Origin: Warburgia ugandensis
Taxonomy: Eukaryota; Streptophyta; Magnoliopsida; Canellales; Canellaceae
Length of the DNA stretch: 64,000 nucleotides
Direction: 5' to 3'
Assembly: GCA_035236585.1 (NCBI GenBank)
Contig: CP141127.1
Location: forward strand, 66,879,495 to 66,943,494
Positions 1-11,455 of the stretch are shown piece by piece (positions within the stretch are counted from its first letter, which is position 1; the number at the start of each line of letters is the position of its first letter). A model generated the notes under the pieces. That model saw nothing but the letters and a program-made list of their open reading frames with translations, was not told the DNA's origin and ran no database searches. The translations under genes and the position numbers were made by a program.

Positions 1-139
1 TGAGATGACTATATTTACTATAGTTTCCTCATATATATATATATATATTATAAAGATTTCATTTGAAGGCATTTTTGTTATTTGAAACAAAGTATATAAG
101 ATGCTTAGGTCCTTAAGCCTTTTCAGCTGTGACAAATGA

Positions 140-1620
140 TGTGCCAAGGGGAACAAGGGGAGGGGGGGAGTTGGGCCCTAATCAATATTTAGAACTTTTT
201 TGTTAACTTTTCCTCGAGATGCTCAATAGCAAGAACAATTTCAAAAAACAAAAAACAAAAGCACACAAGAAGTAAGACACAAGATTTAATAGTGGTTCAG
301 CTTGCCTACCAATGCACCAACTTTCATTCTCCCAAAGTATTCCTTACTTTGAGTTCTACTGTATCTTTGCAAGATTTTACACCCTAGTTGACACTAGGCT
401 GGAACACAGACAAGGACTTTAGTGCTTATAGCAGCTCATCCTTCTCACTAACACTTGGATAATAATCCAAGAATAGATAAGAGAGCTACACTTCTCTGTT
501 ATAATACAAAGGAATGTTTTGAAGAAAGGAATCTCTCTTAAGAATTCATACACAACTAAAAGGATAGAGAAGAGGTTTTTATAGTAAAAAATATTAGAGA
601 TGATGTGCTTTAGGCATGAGCTTAATTTTTGTGCTTAATGTTCAAAATTTCTTTAAAGGGCTATCGAATCCTTCAATTTATAGCTTTCAAGACAAAAGGT
701 CCATTAGATTCAATTTTGCAGCCATTAGAGGGAGATCCTAATCATTTGAATTTCAAATTTTCACTTTTGGAATAACAGCTCATAGTTGTTTAAGGACCAT
801 TTTCCAAATAGAGTAACCAAGATATTTTATCAATTTGTTCATCATGGCAATTAGTTGGTTTTTTTTCTCCAAAAAATCAAAATCCATGTTGACTCTTCAT
901 CAATGGGCCAGATCACTCATGCAACAGGCTAGATCTCTTAAGTAACGAGCTGGTTGCTCAACCCTCAAAAATTTTCTCTAAGAACATGGATCAACCAACT
1001 TGATCTATCTTAAAGCCTCTTGAATTTTACAAAAAACAAAACATCTCTAAAGAATGATAAGAAGTCAGCTAGAACTCACTCAGCAATTGGCTGGGCAATT
1101 ACTTAGCCCAATAATTCTCCCTTGAAGTCAAGAAACAATTTCATAGACAAGTCTCAATAGCTGACTTGAAGAAGTTGAAGGCATATCTTCAAGATAGAAA
1201 ATTAGCAATGCACTTCAAAGCTATGTACTTGGTTGTTAAATGACTTGGCAAATTTTCTATTGAAAGTCTTCATGCGAACACCCTTGAGTACAATTAGTAG
1301 TCAGCTTTAAATAAAAGAGCCAGCATGTGTCACTTTGTCCTTCAGCAAGGTGCTTGAGTGGTTTTAGTTGTTAGCTTTTAGTCTAGTATTTTGTTGTTTT
1401 CTTTGATCTTGTAGCTCTCCAATTGACTGGTTATTTAGGAAATCCGACTTGATGTGTTGAGACTTACAAAATTTCTTGTACTTGTGTGCTTCTATTGAAC
1501 TTAAGATGTTTCAATTGGCTCAATTGATCTAAACTATATGAGTTAATCCACCCACATGCATAAACTTGGTTAGAACATAGGATTAATGTTTTGTTGTCAT
1601 CAAAACAAAAAAGGTTTGGG
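140..1620. mobile_element. possible degenerate copia-like LTR relic
   Basis: There is no open frame of note. A G-run followed by an expression like 'gagttgggcccta', then 'cacaagatttaatagtggttcagcttgcctacc', written here only as separate short motifs (GTGGTTCAG, GCTTGCCTACC), recalls the start of a widespread class of plant copia LTRs. Later blocks with repeated GGCTAGATC and GAGCTGGTTGCTCAA-like words fit the same idea. No terminal repeats, primer site or protein domain could be found, so the class and limits are guesses. The first 60 bases also hold a short AT run. Confidence 0.25.
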
Positions 1621-2074
1621 CTGACACCTACTCAACCCTTCTACTGAAGTCCAAGATTTTATTTTATTTATCCTACCACTACTCAAGTCATAAAAATTTT
1701 CACCATAACTCTAATCCTATAGGGCATTCTAGTCCAGTCCCCTTAAATGATACAACTCATTGACATCCCTAAAAGTAGATATGTCAATTTTGACCTGTGA
1801 CCTATCAAACTTGTGACCCACACACTTGTATAACTTGGGTCATGGGTTGGAGGTTCACAACACATGTAAGCATTACCCTTGCCCCAGCCGTACACTCAAA
1901 GGTTCACAACTCTACTCAAAGTTTCTTTTTAGTTTTAGGAGAGAGTTGTAATTTGCCAATTTTAGGTTGCTCCCTCAATCTCACCTCTATCCCACTCCCA
2001 CAATCAAACAAAAGTCTTTGAATTCTTCCAGGGTTTTCTCCAATGACATATTTGAAGAAATTTTTTTTGAAGCA

Positions 2075-2076
<2 letters not shown>

Positions 2077-2133
<57 letters not shown>
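2077..2133 (+). repeat. (TC)n microsatellite
   Basis: Uninterrupted dinucleotide TC run of about 57 bases. It creates a spurious Leu-Ser repeat in one frame that is not a real protein. Confidence 0.95.
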
Positions 2134-2135
<2 letters not shown>

Positions 2136-2403
2136 AAATCCTAGATCATTGTTTTGTTTTTTAGATCAATCAATGTAATCTATATTAGTGTCTCTATTCT
2201 TCTTTCACAGGCATGTCTAGATTCTTTGTTTATCTACTTGCAAAGCAATAGTCCTTCAGCCATTATCTGATAGGCATCGATCCGCGGCCTTAGAATTGTT
2301 CATGTTGATTGATGGATCATTTGGAAAGTCATATAATCTGCACTTGTAACCTTGAAATTCGGATTTATAGTTCTTTCTTTTTGTTTCAAAACTAGATGAT
2401 CCG

Positions 2404-2550
2404 TGCATTTGACTTTTCTCTTTGTTCTTAGAAGCCATTTAGTTACTATTATATTTTAGTATTCCCAATCATTTTGTGCATTTGACCATTCTTCCTATTT
2501 TTAGAAGCCAATTAGTTAGTGTTCTATTCTAGTGTTCCTAATCGTGTTGT
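2404..2550 (+). repeat. two-copy tandem repeat, about 75-bp period
   Basis: The block around TGCATTTGAC...TTAGAAGCCA...TTAGTTA...CCCAATC recurs once, at about 2404-2477 and 2478-2550, with several substitutions. No protein or transposon explanation was found. Confidence 0.6.
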
Positions 2551-5500
2551 ATACATGAATCATTTTTTTTACGACTTTGGTAGCTTTTCATTCGTTTTTA
2601 GAGTGCAAATTCATGAAAATGCTACTTGCTTATGAAAATTAACTATGAACTACTTGTGAAATCATTGCTATCATTTCGTTTCGTTTCACTTTGATGTACC
2701 ATAACCCAGAGCTAAAATCTGTCAAAGTACCACCTCGGTGTCAAAAATAAAAAATAACTTTGAGAGTGGGCACGGTGTTTTGTTATTGCAACCTAACAAT
2801 TAGGTAGTACTTTTTGGCAACTTTATCTTAGAAATTGTGAAAGAGTTCTGGTTGAAAGTCAATGGAACCATCTTCGGTACATTATTAACTAAAATGCTTG
2901 CCAATAGCAAGATTTGAGGCAAGCTTGTCATTTATCAGATTCATCTTCTCCAGATTGAGTGCGTGCAAATATAAAAAGATGGCCATTCACCCGAGAGAAT
3001 GATCAAGATATTGGAATTTTCCTACTGTGCAGGAGGGAGCTAAAGCTGTCCCTGTTATTCATTTTTGAGCATCATAGACGCATATAATGATGAAATCTTG
3101 TACGATTGGAATTTAATGACTAGGTTTGAATCTTATGGAGAGCACTTATGGGATCAAGTAAATTCTAGTTGAAAAGAATTAATAGATTAATCCCGTAATT
3201 TATTAGGGAACTAATCTAGGCGATGCGCTAAGCGAATACAGCCAGGACGTACTGCGATGACTTGTGACTGGCCCGGTTTATTATCAATTACAACCACGCT
3301 ATAATGTTTGCCTTTATGTAAGACGTGTAAAGTACTTCTGAGTTTTGATTATCCTTTGCGCTCTTTTCATGTCTAGTAGTCAAGCCGAGTAGTTCAGAAG
3401 TTTTAGCAATTCCTTGATTTGGTTATCCACTTCATGTCATTAAGCGTGTCTTAGATTATGGAAGCCTCCGGCAGATGCATTCCCTTTTCAGTCTAATATG
3501 ATATTATTTCTTTAGCAGCTTAGAGGAATCGTAAGAGGTGCTAAGAACATTTCAGATTCTCGGCATTGATAAACTTGCTGACAAGTAAGCTTAGTGCCAC
3601 TACATTTCTTCAACTGTACTGTACTGTATCTTAGCTTTTAAAATAATTGGAAGACAGACATGAAATTGAGTACTAGTATCGATTAGTTGTACAGAAAATA
3701 AAAAGTATGCTGCTAAAAAATACGAAATGCTGATGCTCAGATTAAACTCTTATGTATTTTATAAGGTACTTATTAAAAAGGAGCACACGATAAATTACCT
3801 GTTTCCTTGCCAACTCGCCATCGTAAACGGTTGGATACGGGTACACATTTTATTGCCGTTTAATAAACGGTTAATTTTACCCATAATCATTTAACATTGA
3901 CCCACGACTCGTAAGATGGGTTCGTTCGACACCTAAAAGAAAACGATAATAGGATCTGATTGAGTAGAGGGTTAGGATTGTCTGATGTACGAGATTTTCA
4001 TAGCTTAGCCTTATGTAGTTAAGGTCCAGCCAGCTGACGAGTGGTTTGTATCACTGAACTCTTGAGGTCCACATCGATTCCCATCCGTACTGAGAGGTCA
4101 AAGGGTATAGCTAAGAAGGGACAGAAGTAAAATTGCACCAAGGTGTGGTCGTCAAGAACATGTCAGAGCAGACGTGAACAATGGAGTCTATCGGTATCTT
4201 TTCCCTTGAAAGCAGTACATAAACGTCACACCTTGCTTCTTGGATGAAAACCAAGTCTGTTCCCCTAAAGCAACATTACCCTAATCTTTCTTTGCTTTCT
4301 TTTTTATATAAGCACATGCAACCTTCATCAACTCTTGACTTGCACTCTGGGGTCACAATCCTGACCATCATTTTTGAAAAACCTAAAAACTGAAAAGTAT
4401 TTCGATTGATCTTTTTGTTAAAGACATGGTGGACCCTGGCTTCATGTGTTTGCCCAGATCCATGAGTCTTGCGGTTCCATTAGATGTGTCATCCTCACAT
4501 GACGATCCAAATTGGATCCACTAGAGCCAGCTTTCGGGTTTACATAAGAGTAAATATCTAAGGCACAAGTTGAACCAGCTTTCGGGTGATCCAAATCATT
4601 CACCAGCCCACTTCACATGGCTTATGGTACCCTACAAACTTATTCATCTTATAATCTTACCTTTCTTCGGACATCATTTTCATACTGAATTCATTCAACC
4701 TTTTTGACCTGTACATCTTATTACATAGAGCAGTGTATACGGAAGATTGTTGGAGCCTATCCTTTACAAGAGGCCAACAGATAAAAGGATTCGATCACCA
4801 ATCTGGGCACCGTTTATGTTTATCTAGGCCATTTTCCTCCTAATTTTAGCTGTTTAGTAGCCCAATTATATGTTCTAATTAACCTGACAAAGGAATTAGT
4901 ATGGTACAACCGTTTATGCCAATTCAGTGGATAAGCAAGCCCGTCTTATTTCACACGGTACTGTTTAGGTCTCCAGTGTTATTTTGAAAAGAAAAAAATG
5001 GCAACTTAGGAATTTGGGAGAAGAGATAAAAGGCAAAAAAGAACATCCAGATTTACAGTTTTCCAGAGTATAAAATCCTAGGATCTTTTTATTTAGGGAT
5101 GAGAATTGCCAGAGAGCACGGTATCTGGATACAAATGAGTGAAGTGACGCATACGCAGCATATTTCGTGGAGTACGAACCAAGAACTGTTCATCTATCCA
5201 TACACCTCCCTCCAAGAAACATAATTTTTTTTACGTACATCTCTCTATAAGAATATCCAAGTTGTAAAAATTAGTTGGAGATTGCTGCTCTACATTTTCC
5301 CAATTCTTTGTTTTTTTCTTTGTTCTATATAAGGATCCTAATTATAAATCCTGATAATTGACATTTTATATGGCCTCACGACAATAACCTACAGCTTTAA
5401 GTCCTTAGCTGGAAAGGGATTGAGCAAAGATCCTGAACTCAATAATGTCATGACTGGTTATTAATAATTGATTAAATCTATTTCATCAACAGAATTCATC

Positions 5501-7657
5501 GACAACAAGTGGGCTCACTCTTCTAGTGATCCAGACCATTATATGACTTATGTTGTGCTATAGGTGATCACAGCACCAAGAATCAACCTCATTGGGCAAC
5601 ACTAGTTAAGAATATTGTTTCTCTAATTTTCAAAAAAAATTGAATATTTGGAGTACACTGTTTGTTTCTTTTTAAAATTTTAAAAGTCCAACTAAATGAG
5701 AAAAGAGGAAGTAACATGTCTTGAGAAGCTAGGGCATGTAGGCTGCATTTGGATACTGGATGCTAGAAACTTTTTTGAAAAAAGAAAATTTGTATCAAAA
5801 TGCAGTCTAAGCTCCGCAATTGCAGTAAAAAAGAAATTGTCTCCATTCCTTGCTAAGTCTCCACAAACCAAGGGCCTAAACGAATCTTGTTATATAGGTC
5901 GTAACAAACAGACAATTAGATCATCGAACAAGTTGGCAGCAGCTAGAGTCTTTTACTGAAAACAACCACACAGGTATAATTGCACACAACAACCCCTATA
6001 AGAGGTTCGATAGTCACATCATACGAATGAGGGATCCATTCAAAAACTTCTCATGTACTTCTTATAATATCAATTCTTGACGGGAGAACTGGAGAAATGC
6101 CACGGCCAAAGTAACGATCGATGTGAGTGAAGTTTTTACGCGACTCAAAGTTTCGAACTAGAACGTGAAAGAACCGACGGAAAAGAATTAGCATTTCAAT
6201 ATTGTTCTTTTATGGAAGATGGGGGATGAACGGAAACGAGCTGCAACTTTTGGTTGGCGAAGAAAGCACCCGTTGCCTGCCACGATATCCGGGACAAGGG
6301 TGTTTTTGTGCTAATGTAAGGGTAAAATTGAAAAGTACGCTGAGCAGAGCAGGGCAGGGCTAATACCAGGTGAGCAAGCTGAAGACTCATTTTTAAAAAG
6401 GCATAAAAAGCGAAGAGGAATGCTCTGCTGACCGCAAAGGAAGAATTTCCAGCAGTCATAATTTTTTAGAATCTTATTTTACACGATCTGACTCATTCAT
6501 CTTCTTGTTCTACTTTTATAAGTCTGATAGATCAAAAAGCATGTAGACAGTTAATTCTATGTCTAAAATTTAGATTGTTGTTTTCTTAAAGTTTTTTAAA
6601 CTGTTAATTTCCAAGCACTTCTTGTTAGGCCCTAACAAGATTGCAATCCACATGCTACTTGACCCATTAGATAACTGAAGGTAAAACACGGAGATGAATG
6701 AGTCCCATCATATAAAGGTGGGCTCCACAAAATGTGATCCCTAGACACACATCCCTTTGAAATCACTTTAGCTGCTTTAGCATCAATGTTGCACATAAAG
6801 CAAATTTCTCCTTCTATTTTTAAGGGTGACTAGAACACTAAATTTGTTATAGTTTTGCTAAATGTTTTTAACACCAAGGTTAGTCTAAAGTATATATTCT
6901 TACTAAAATTTGTCAATATCTCTAATATTTTGAAACTTCTCTTTGTAAAATATTATATCATTATTAATTATCATAAGCCCTTAATTTCTAATAACTTTGC
7001 TTTATCTCTTCTTTTTTCTTTTTCTAATATTTTATTTTATCTCTTCTTTTTTCTCCTATTTTAACTCTAAAAATTACCTATTATAATTTTAGTTGCACTC
7101 ATGATATATATTTAAATATTTATTTTCTTTTGTCATTTACCCTCTTACCTAGTGGTCTAAAGCAGGTGTGCCTTTTCTAGTTCCCAAAATGCGAATGCAC
7201 GCGCTCCCGTCTTTGTTACTTTTTCACGTGGGGCACCTCACACGCCATACAAAAACACGGGACAATACGAGGATGAACCCACTGCTTGCCCCACCCCCAA
7301 GTTTAGTAAAGTACAAACCGCACCTACTAATTCTCAATGACGCACGCATGCAACTCCTAGGGACGTTTACCACGTTCTCTTATTTTGTTAGCGGCACTTT
7401 ATTCTAGCTTTAACCCTCCCGGTAACAAGGAAAGTGTTTGATGTGCTGAACGATGTCATTATCAAGCAAACAAGGAGAAGAAGAAAATCATTTGCGATAA
7501 TATAATGGGAGACCATTTCAATACTTCGGGGATATGGGAGTTCTTTTTAGCTTGCATTTGGATTATTCTTTATCTCATCCATTCAACTGCAGCACTTCTT
7601 GGCTTATTTTCCTTTACTATTACATTACTAAAACTTTGACTGTGCTCCCTTTGCCAG

Positions 7658-7749
7658 GCAATGCACATGGAGTACAAGATCCATGGTCTAGATATAGGAA
7701 GGCCATGCAGGCCACTGACCAATACTTACTAGACCTCACCGTTAGGAAG
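7658..7749 (+). other. isolated exon-like block of unknown origin
   Basis: A 92-base open stretch is preceded by a pyrimidine-rich acceptor ending TTTGCCAG and followed by AAG then GTAGTT, so it has the form of an internal exon. The encoded segment contains HGVQDPWSRYRKAM and then DQYLLDLTVRK, which looks like real, non-repetitive protein. I do not recognise the family and found no partner exons on either side. It could be a leftover exon of a lost gene, or chance. It stands about 1.8 kb upstream of the kinesin start codon on the same strand. Confidence 0.25.
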
Positions 7750-8396
7750 GTAGTTCTAACATCTTATTGCTCTATGTTGTCTTCCTAGGGTGCTCTGGTC
7801 ATTTAGGCTAATCAGGTGACTTTTCTACTGATCAATCCATCCTCGATCAGTCAATCAACTATGATAAGGAGCTAACTCGCTATCTAACATCAGGATGATA
7901 CATGTTCCAATAATCCGATTTTCGCTTGCCGAATACGGAGACCAGGCTATCTACGACTTTCAAGTAGATACTGTAGATGGTCCCAATTGCTCGATTATAT
8001 TGATTTGAAAAAGCTCATTGGTCGCAAGCCATATAGATGAATAATTTGGAGGGTTGGGTGACAGGAATACAGGTGCCGTTATATGGGAATGTGATGGGAC
8101 AATGACTAACCCAAGATGCCCCCACCCCCCACATAAGAGTATACTAATTCTGGCTTTACATGTAAAAACCAGAAGGTAAGTAGTTGTATCCATTTTGGAG
8201 ATGACAAGCTGCATTACTATCTAATTTAATGCAGCTAATATCCACACTACGGTTTCTCATACAAGTAGTGTCGTAATGTTTTTCCATACCCTTTTAGTCT
8301 GGAAAAGAGTGACAAATCACCCAAAAATGAGGGACCAGAGATAAGTGCCGGATATTGTAATTTTTGAAGGATCGAGTGGCATGACTTACCTACTTG

Positions 8397-8560
8397 AACG
8401 GTAACATCGGGTCTCCTCTCAAAATTCCGCTTCTCTCTTTCAAGAAACACCCGACTTTGCCGTTAGTTCTTATGCCCTTGTATCCACTCCGTCGTCTGCT
8501 AACCGTAGGACAGATTGAATATGGATAAGTTGGTAAGCGGTTAATCTTCAACGCCGTTAG
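8397..8560. promoter_or_regulatory. cluster of MSA-like AACGG cores upstream of kinesin-5
   Basis: AACGG occurs on the plus strand at 8397-8401, and CTAACGG on the minus strand at 8460-8466 and 8554-8560. The mitosis-specific activator element of plant G2/M genes, including B-type cyclins and mitotic kinesins, has an AACGG core, usually within CYAACGG, bound by three-repeat MYB factors. Kinesin-5 is a mitotic motor, so the location upstream of the leader fits. No clear TATA box was seen. The cores are a direct observation; their function is inferred. Confidence 0.5.
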
Positions 8561-8639
8561 CAAGCCGTCCATCTCAATTTAAAAGTCCTTTACGGCATTT
8601 ACTCAAAATTTTAATTCATTTTCGTTCTCATTTCTTCCC

Positions 8640-9483
8640 TAACTCCAACTCTCTCGAAGAACTCCTCTTCCTCTTCTTATTTTAGCCTAAAAAACACGAC
8701 ATCTTCCACGAAAATAATCGAAACAACAAATCTGCTTGAGCTCGTCGCCATTCACAGATTCTCTTTTCTTTCTTCTTCCTTTTTTTTTTTTTTTTTTTTA
8801 CCACTTATATTGACTCCATTTCTTGGATTCTTCTGCCTGATTTGAAACTCTCCGCAGGACTGTCATTCGATTCTTCCTGTAAGTTCTGTGTTCCTCATTT
8901 TAAGCTTCTTTTTCTCGATAATTCGCTCTTTTTGCTCGATTTTACTATATATTTTCACTTGACCTTGTTCTTCTTCTTTTCGGCATTTCTCCTAGTAAAT
9001 TTTTATTATTCTGAGCTGAATATGTCTACATTTTACTTATATGATGCGAAATTTGTTCGTGGATTTAAATTCTTTTACTCTTGTTAATCGAATCGGTTAT
9101 ATTTGTGGTGGATTCGGTACGTTCTTTATTAATCTTTTCGAGAGTTTGAATTTCGGGAATATTTTTCTGAATCTTGGTTCCTTGTGCTTTTTCCGTTGAT
9201 GAGTGTATTCTTTTTTAAGGATTTTTAGTTTTTGGTTTTCAGAATTTATTCTTATTGCATTTTCTATAGTTGGCATTTTAAGTTGTATGGGCAGGAATTC
9301 GGTTAATTTTTTGGAAGTTCAGATTTATAGATGGTTTCCTGAGTTTCATGCTTTTTGGTTTTTTGCTGTGTTTTCTCTACAGTTTTTATTTGAGGTTTTA
9401 AAATTGTGCTTTAGTAGATTTTCTTTGGTTGATTTTTCAAGTTGTGTTGCAGAAATTCGGCTGCTTTTCGGGAGTATATAGCT
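8640..9483 (+). other. probable 5' UTR and leader intron of the kinesin-5 pseudogene
   Basis: A pyrimidine-rich stretch (CTCCAACTCTCTCGAAG, CTCCTCTTCCTCTTC) at about 8640-8700 looks like a plant Y-patch/leader. A donor GTAAGT begins at 8879 and an acceptor ending TTGTGTTGCAG lies at 9452, giving a T-rich leader intron (8879-9452). A short second leader exon, 9453-9483, then reaches the ATG at 9484. The transcription start itself is not determined; 8640 is approximate. Confidence 0.5.
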
Positions 9484-11314
9484 ATGGATCATTCACAGCA
9501 GCAGAGGAAAGGGGGTTTGGTTTCTCTTTCGCCCTCTCAAACTCCAAGGTATAGCGATAAATCTGTAAGAGATCTAAGATTGTGTGATGGGAACTCCAAC
9601 AGTAAGCATGATAAAGATAAGGGGGTCAATGTTCAGGTCATCGTTCGATGCAGGTAAGGAATTAATACTCATTACGCTGTTAATTGGGTTAGTAGTCATC
9701 TTTCTCTTTCGCTAGCGGCGATAAAGTTTACATTTCTGTTGAAATTATACACAGGCCTTTGAGTGATGATGAGATGAGGGTGCACACGCCTGTGGTCATG
9801 TCCTGCAATGATCATCGGCGAGAAATATGTGGTTCAGAACATAGCTAATAAACAGACTGATGGAACCGTTGCCTTTGATAAGGTATGGAGCTTGGTTTTC
9901 TGTTTTATATTTTTTTTACTTGGGCCATTAGTGTGAATTCATCTTCATGTTACATTTTCAAATGCTTCCACTGCAGGTGTTTGGTCCTAATTCTCAACAG
10001 AAAGATTTGTTTGATCAAACTGTGTCCCCAATTGTGAATGAGGTTCTTGAGGTATATAACTGCACCATTTTTGCATATGGGCAGATGGGCACGGGTAAAA
10101 CTTACACAATGGAAGGAGGGGGGAGGAAAAACAAGGTTTCTTTCTATTTAGCGGATGGTTTAGCTAGATTGGAAAATATTTCATACCTTTCTGTTTGTAC
10201 TAATCTGTCTGTTTTTGTTCTGGTTTTGGTTGTTTGTAGAGTGGCGATTTCCCAACTGATGCTGGTGTTATCCCTAGAGCTGTTCGACAAATTTTTGACA
10301 TACTTGAAGCTCAGAATGCCGAATACAGCATGAAAGTCACTTTTCTTGAACTCCACAATGAGGAAATAACAGATCTTTTGGCCCCTGAAGAATGTTCAAA
10401 ATTCGTAGATGACAAATCAAAGAAGCCAATTGCTCTTATGGAGGATGGAAAAGGAGGTGTTTTTGTCAGAGGCCTGGAAGAAGAGATTGTTACCACCGCA
10501 AACGAGATCTATAAGATCTTGGATAAAGGGTATACCAAGAGACATACTGCAGAAACTCTTCTTAACAAGCAAAGCAGCCGCTCTCACTCCATATTCTCTA
10601 TTACAATTCACATTAAATAGTGCACCCCCAAGGGAGAAGAGATGATCAAATGCGGGAAGCTTAATCTTGTTGACCTTGCTGGCTCGGAGAACATCTCACG
10701 TTCAGGTGCTAGATAGGTATTTCATTGGTATTTACCTTTGTATTTCCTCTTAGAGATAAACCTTTGTTAGCTACATAGTCTTATATTATGTAGTAAGAAA
10801 TATGATAGAATAGCATGTATGCAGGGTTCTAAGAATATTTGTTCCATGGAATTTAGACTGCTTGACTTCTGCTTTACTATCTCCACCTATCAAGGGCTCC
10901 TGGTCTGGTCACTGGGTGCCCAAGTTCCCAATGTTAAATATTTTTGTACTGCTTGCAGGGTTGAGCAAGGGAAGCTGGAGAAATTAATAAGAAACTTCTT
11001 ATGCTTGGCCGTGTTATTAATGCACTTGTTGAGCACTCTGGTCATATTCCTTACAGGTACTCTATCACTACTGATTTGCATCTGGAGTATATTCTAATTG
11101 AAACTTAGAATGTCCTAACTCATAAAGAATGACTGAACATAACTTCTTTTACATTAGGGATAGCAAATTAACAAGGTTGCTGAGGGATTCCTTGGGAAGA
11201 AAACCAAAAACATGTATCATCTCCACCATATCACCTTCCATCCATTGTCTGGAAGAGACACTCAGAACTCTAGATTATGCACATCGTGCAAAGAATATAA
11301 AGAATAAGCCAGAG
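9484..11314 (+). pseudogene. KIN-5: kinesin-5 pseudogene: motor-domain exons 1-6
   Basis: Exons 9484-9653, 9755-9882, 9977-10135, 10240-10716, 10959-11056 and 11158-11314. Recognisable motor motifs are YGQMGTGKT (nucleotide-binding loop, 10079-10102, Thr to Met), NKQSSRSHSIF (switch I), LVDLAGSEN (switch II) and [15 protein letters not shown] followed by [16 protein letters not shown] (end of motor). Lesions are a 2-base deletion just after CNDHRRE in exon 2; TAG for the Glu after IHIK (10618); TAG for the last Glu codon of exon 4 (10714); and TGA for the Arg at the start of exon 5 (10962, apparently CGA to TGA). Exon 2 alone would already end the protein before the ATP site. Family residues are quoted from general knowledge of the plant kinesin-5 consensus. 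Confidence 0.88.
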
Positions 11315-11455
11315 GTCAGCGGTTTGCTAGTATTGTTCATGCAATTATTTATTTATTTATTGTTTTTTTGGGCTTGTTGTTGCATGTGTGCATTTCAAAT
11401 TATTTTTACGCTTTTGCATTCCATCTTAGCTCTAGGGTCATTTTGGTATTTTTAG

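Larger units (their letters stand above)
1621..7530. other. gene-poor AT-rich intergenic region
   Basis: Only short open frames occur (the longest are about 87 codons) and none resembles a known protein or shows consistent exon structure. Local features are a CT microsatellite and a short tandem duplication (listed separately), a doubled word CCAGCTTTCGGG near 4530 and 4575, and two AACGGTT words near 3825-3875 that resemble mitotic promoter cores but have no gene nearby. I see no transposon ends here. Confidence 0.5.

Noticed and set aside
3820..3880. Pair of AACGGTT words as a second mitotic promoter
   Set aside because: No start codon, leader or exon follows on either strand within reach. 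Probably chance in AT-rich DNA.
9484..9657. A functional kinesin-5 gene
   Set aside because: Seven substitutions to stop plus two frameshifts in conserved exons cannot be avoided by alternative GT-AG choices that I could find.
10819..11097. 92-codon frame overlapping kinesin exon 5
   Set aside because: It is in a different frame from the kinesin reading and covers mostly intron.
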